Assembly: GCA_016840595.1 (NCBI GenBank)
Contig: JAEOSA010000146.1
Coordinates: forward strand, 1-5,370
Direction of reading: 5' to 3'
Source: Candidatus Hermodarchaeota archaeon
GTDB lineage: Archaea > Asgardarchaeota > Hermodarchaeia > Hermodarchaeales > Hermodarchaeaceae
DNA length: 5,370 bases
A program made the position numbers and the translations under genes. Each line of letters begins with the position of its first letter. Positions within the stretch are counted from its first letter, which is position 1. The notes beneath the pieces are model-generated. The model made no database searches. It worked only from the letters and a program-made list of their open reading frames with translations, and was not told where the DNA came from. This document shows, in pieces, positions 4,629 through 5,370 of the stretch.

Positions 4629-5370
4629 TTACCACCAATCCTTCAACGCAGGCAATGATTCGCGATCAAGTAGTTCAATCGCTTTCTCAGGACACGTTTC
4701 AGCGCATAATCCACAGCCATAGCACTTCCACATGTCTATTATTGCCCGTTCAGTTGAATTTTGGAATTGAATTGCACCGAATTGGCATCGTGATAGACAC
4801 TCCTGACACCCGGAACATTTATCGACATCGACTTTTGCCACCCAATGACTTCGAATGATGTATTTGAAGCCCATATCCACGCGTGGACGTAGGGCAATGC
4901 AAAAGGGAAGTTCACAATTGCATACTGCCATTGCCATTGGTAGTGGTGTACCAGCGAGGGTGTGGACTCGTCCGTCTTTATTGAATTGGCGTGTCAAGGC
5001 TATTGCTTCATCGACACTAATTCGTTCAACTTTTTCATTTTTAGAAGGAAACATTTCAGCGGTTTCGCCATGTAGCCCGAGGGGAATGCAGCAGCGATCA
5101 CTGGCATTATTGATCATCTTGCGGCAGAGGCATTCAACGAGGTAGGGTTCACCGGAGAGTTTGATTACGCCTTCAAGTTCTTGTCGGGTCAAGACTTGAG
5201 CTCCATGTCCCTGGGGAAACGTGAAGGTCACATCTTTTGAGAGAGGATGGATTTGGAAAATCATGTCCGTTAGTAATTTTCGAATATTTTCCGCAAGAGC
5301 CGGATCAGCCATGGCGTCCCCGGCTTGTGCAGCGAGTTGGGCATATTGTTGGTGGACGTAATGCCAATGG
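4629..5370 (-). CDS. Cysteine-rich 4Fe-4S protein with extra CxC...CC...CxC motifs, 5' end outside window
   Basis: Probable multi-cluster electron-transfer protein. An ATG at 5312 gives 227 residues, but the frame stays open to the window edge through coding-like, helix-forming sequence (YVHQQYAQLAAQAGDA), with no start codon there, so the true start may be outside. Numbering from ATG 5312: C61-x-C63 with R64, then C74-C75, then C131-x-C133 and C138; these lie in an N-terminal domain and could bind an additional metal cluster. The C-terminus has two full ferredoxin motifs, C166-x2-C169-x2-C172-x3-C176 (followed by Gln instead of Pro) and C197-x2-C200-x2-C203-x3-C207-P. The arrangement recalls uncharacterised anaerobe Fe-S proteins with a CxCR motif ahead of a dicluster ferredoxin domain. 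Its stop overlaps the ribosome-binding zone of the small ferredoxin gene. The specific reaction is unknown. Confidence 0.85.
   Translation of the reverse strand, partial: HWHYVHQQYAQLAAQAGDAMADPALAENIRKLLTDMIFQIHPLSKDVTFTFPQGHGAQVLTRQELEGVIKLSGEPYLVECLCRKMINNASDRCCIPLGLHGETAEMFPSKNEKVERISVDEAIALTRQFNKDGRVHTLAGTPLPMAMAVCNCELPFCIALRPRVDMGFKYIIRSHWVAKVDVDKCSGCQECLSRCQFGAIQFQNSTERAIIDMWKCYGCGLCAETCPEKAIELLDRESLPALKDWW
4632..4636 (-). promoter_or_regulatory. Ribosome binding site of the small ferredoxin inside the upstream gene's end
   Basis: The minus strand reads GGTGG, formed by the final two Trp codons of the upstream gene, five bases before ATG 4626. It settles the start and implies coupled translation. 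Confidence 0.6.

Overview
The window looks archaeal. It has a Sulfolobus-type single-stranded DNA-binding protein with an Arg/Gly-rich tail, a ferredoxin with the zinc-site residues of archaeal zinc ferredoxins, TATA-like boxes upstream of genes, GGTG-type ribosome binding sites, and a terminator rich in T. Base composition is balanced to slightly AT-rich. A mesophilic or anaerobic lineage such as an Asgard archaeon (for example Thorarchaeota) would fit the mix of Fe-S proteins, acyl-CoA dehydrogenase and rubredoxin-based oxygen defence. That placement is inference; nothing here fixes the taxon.

Layout: (1) Positions 1-1321, minus strand: a zinc-type ferredoxin gene followed 16 bases later by an acyl-CoA dehydrogenase gene that runs off the left edge. 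(2) Positions 1322-1548: a gene-free stretch with a TATA-like box that could serve both directions. (3) Positions 1549-1989, plus strand: a GNAT acetyltransferase whose N-terminus looks cut off or frameshifted. (4) Positions 1989-2034: hairpin and double T-tract terminator for the convergent gene. (5) Positions 2059-2538, minus strand: the SSB. (6) Positions 2539-2835: divergent promoter region. (7) Positions 2836-4330, plus strand: an unrecognised 70-residue protein, a flavin reductase-rubredoxin fusion, and a BCP/PrxQ-type peroxiredoxin. (8) Positions 4378-5370, minus strand: a cysteine-rich protein with a tandem 4Fe-4S domain, open to the right edge, closely followed by a small dicluster ferredoxin.

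How the genes may work together: the theme is electron transfer. The left operon probably couples acyl-CoA oxidation to a ferredoxin, though the partner relationship is inferred from adjacency only. The central plus-strand group is a plausible peroxide/oxygen detoxification set: the flavin reductase-rubredoxin fusion can supply reducing power and the peroxiredoxin removes peroxide. The right operon encodes two Fe-S proteins, probably subunits or electron carriers of a redox complex whose catalytic partner lies outside the window. I found no mobile element, CRISPR array, tRNA or rRNA.
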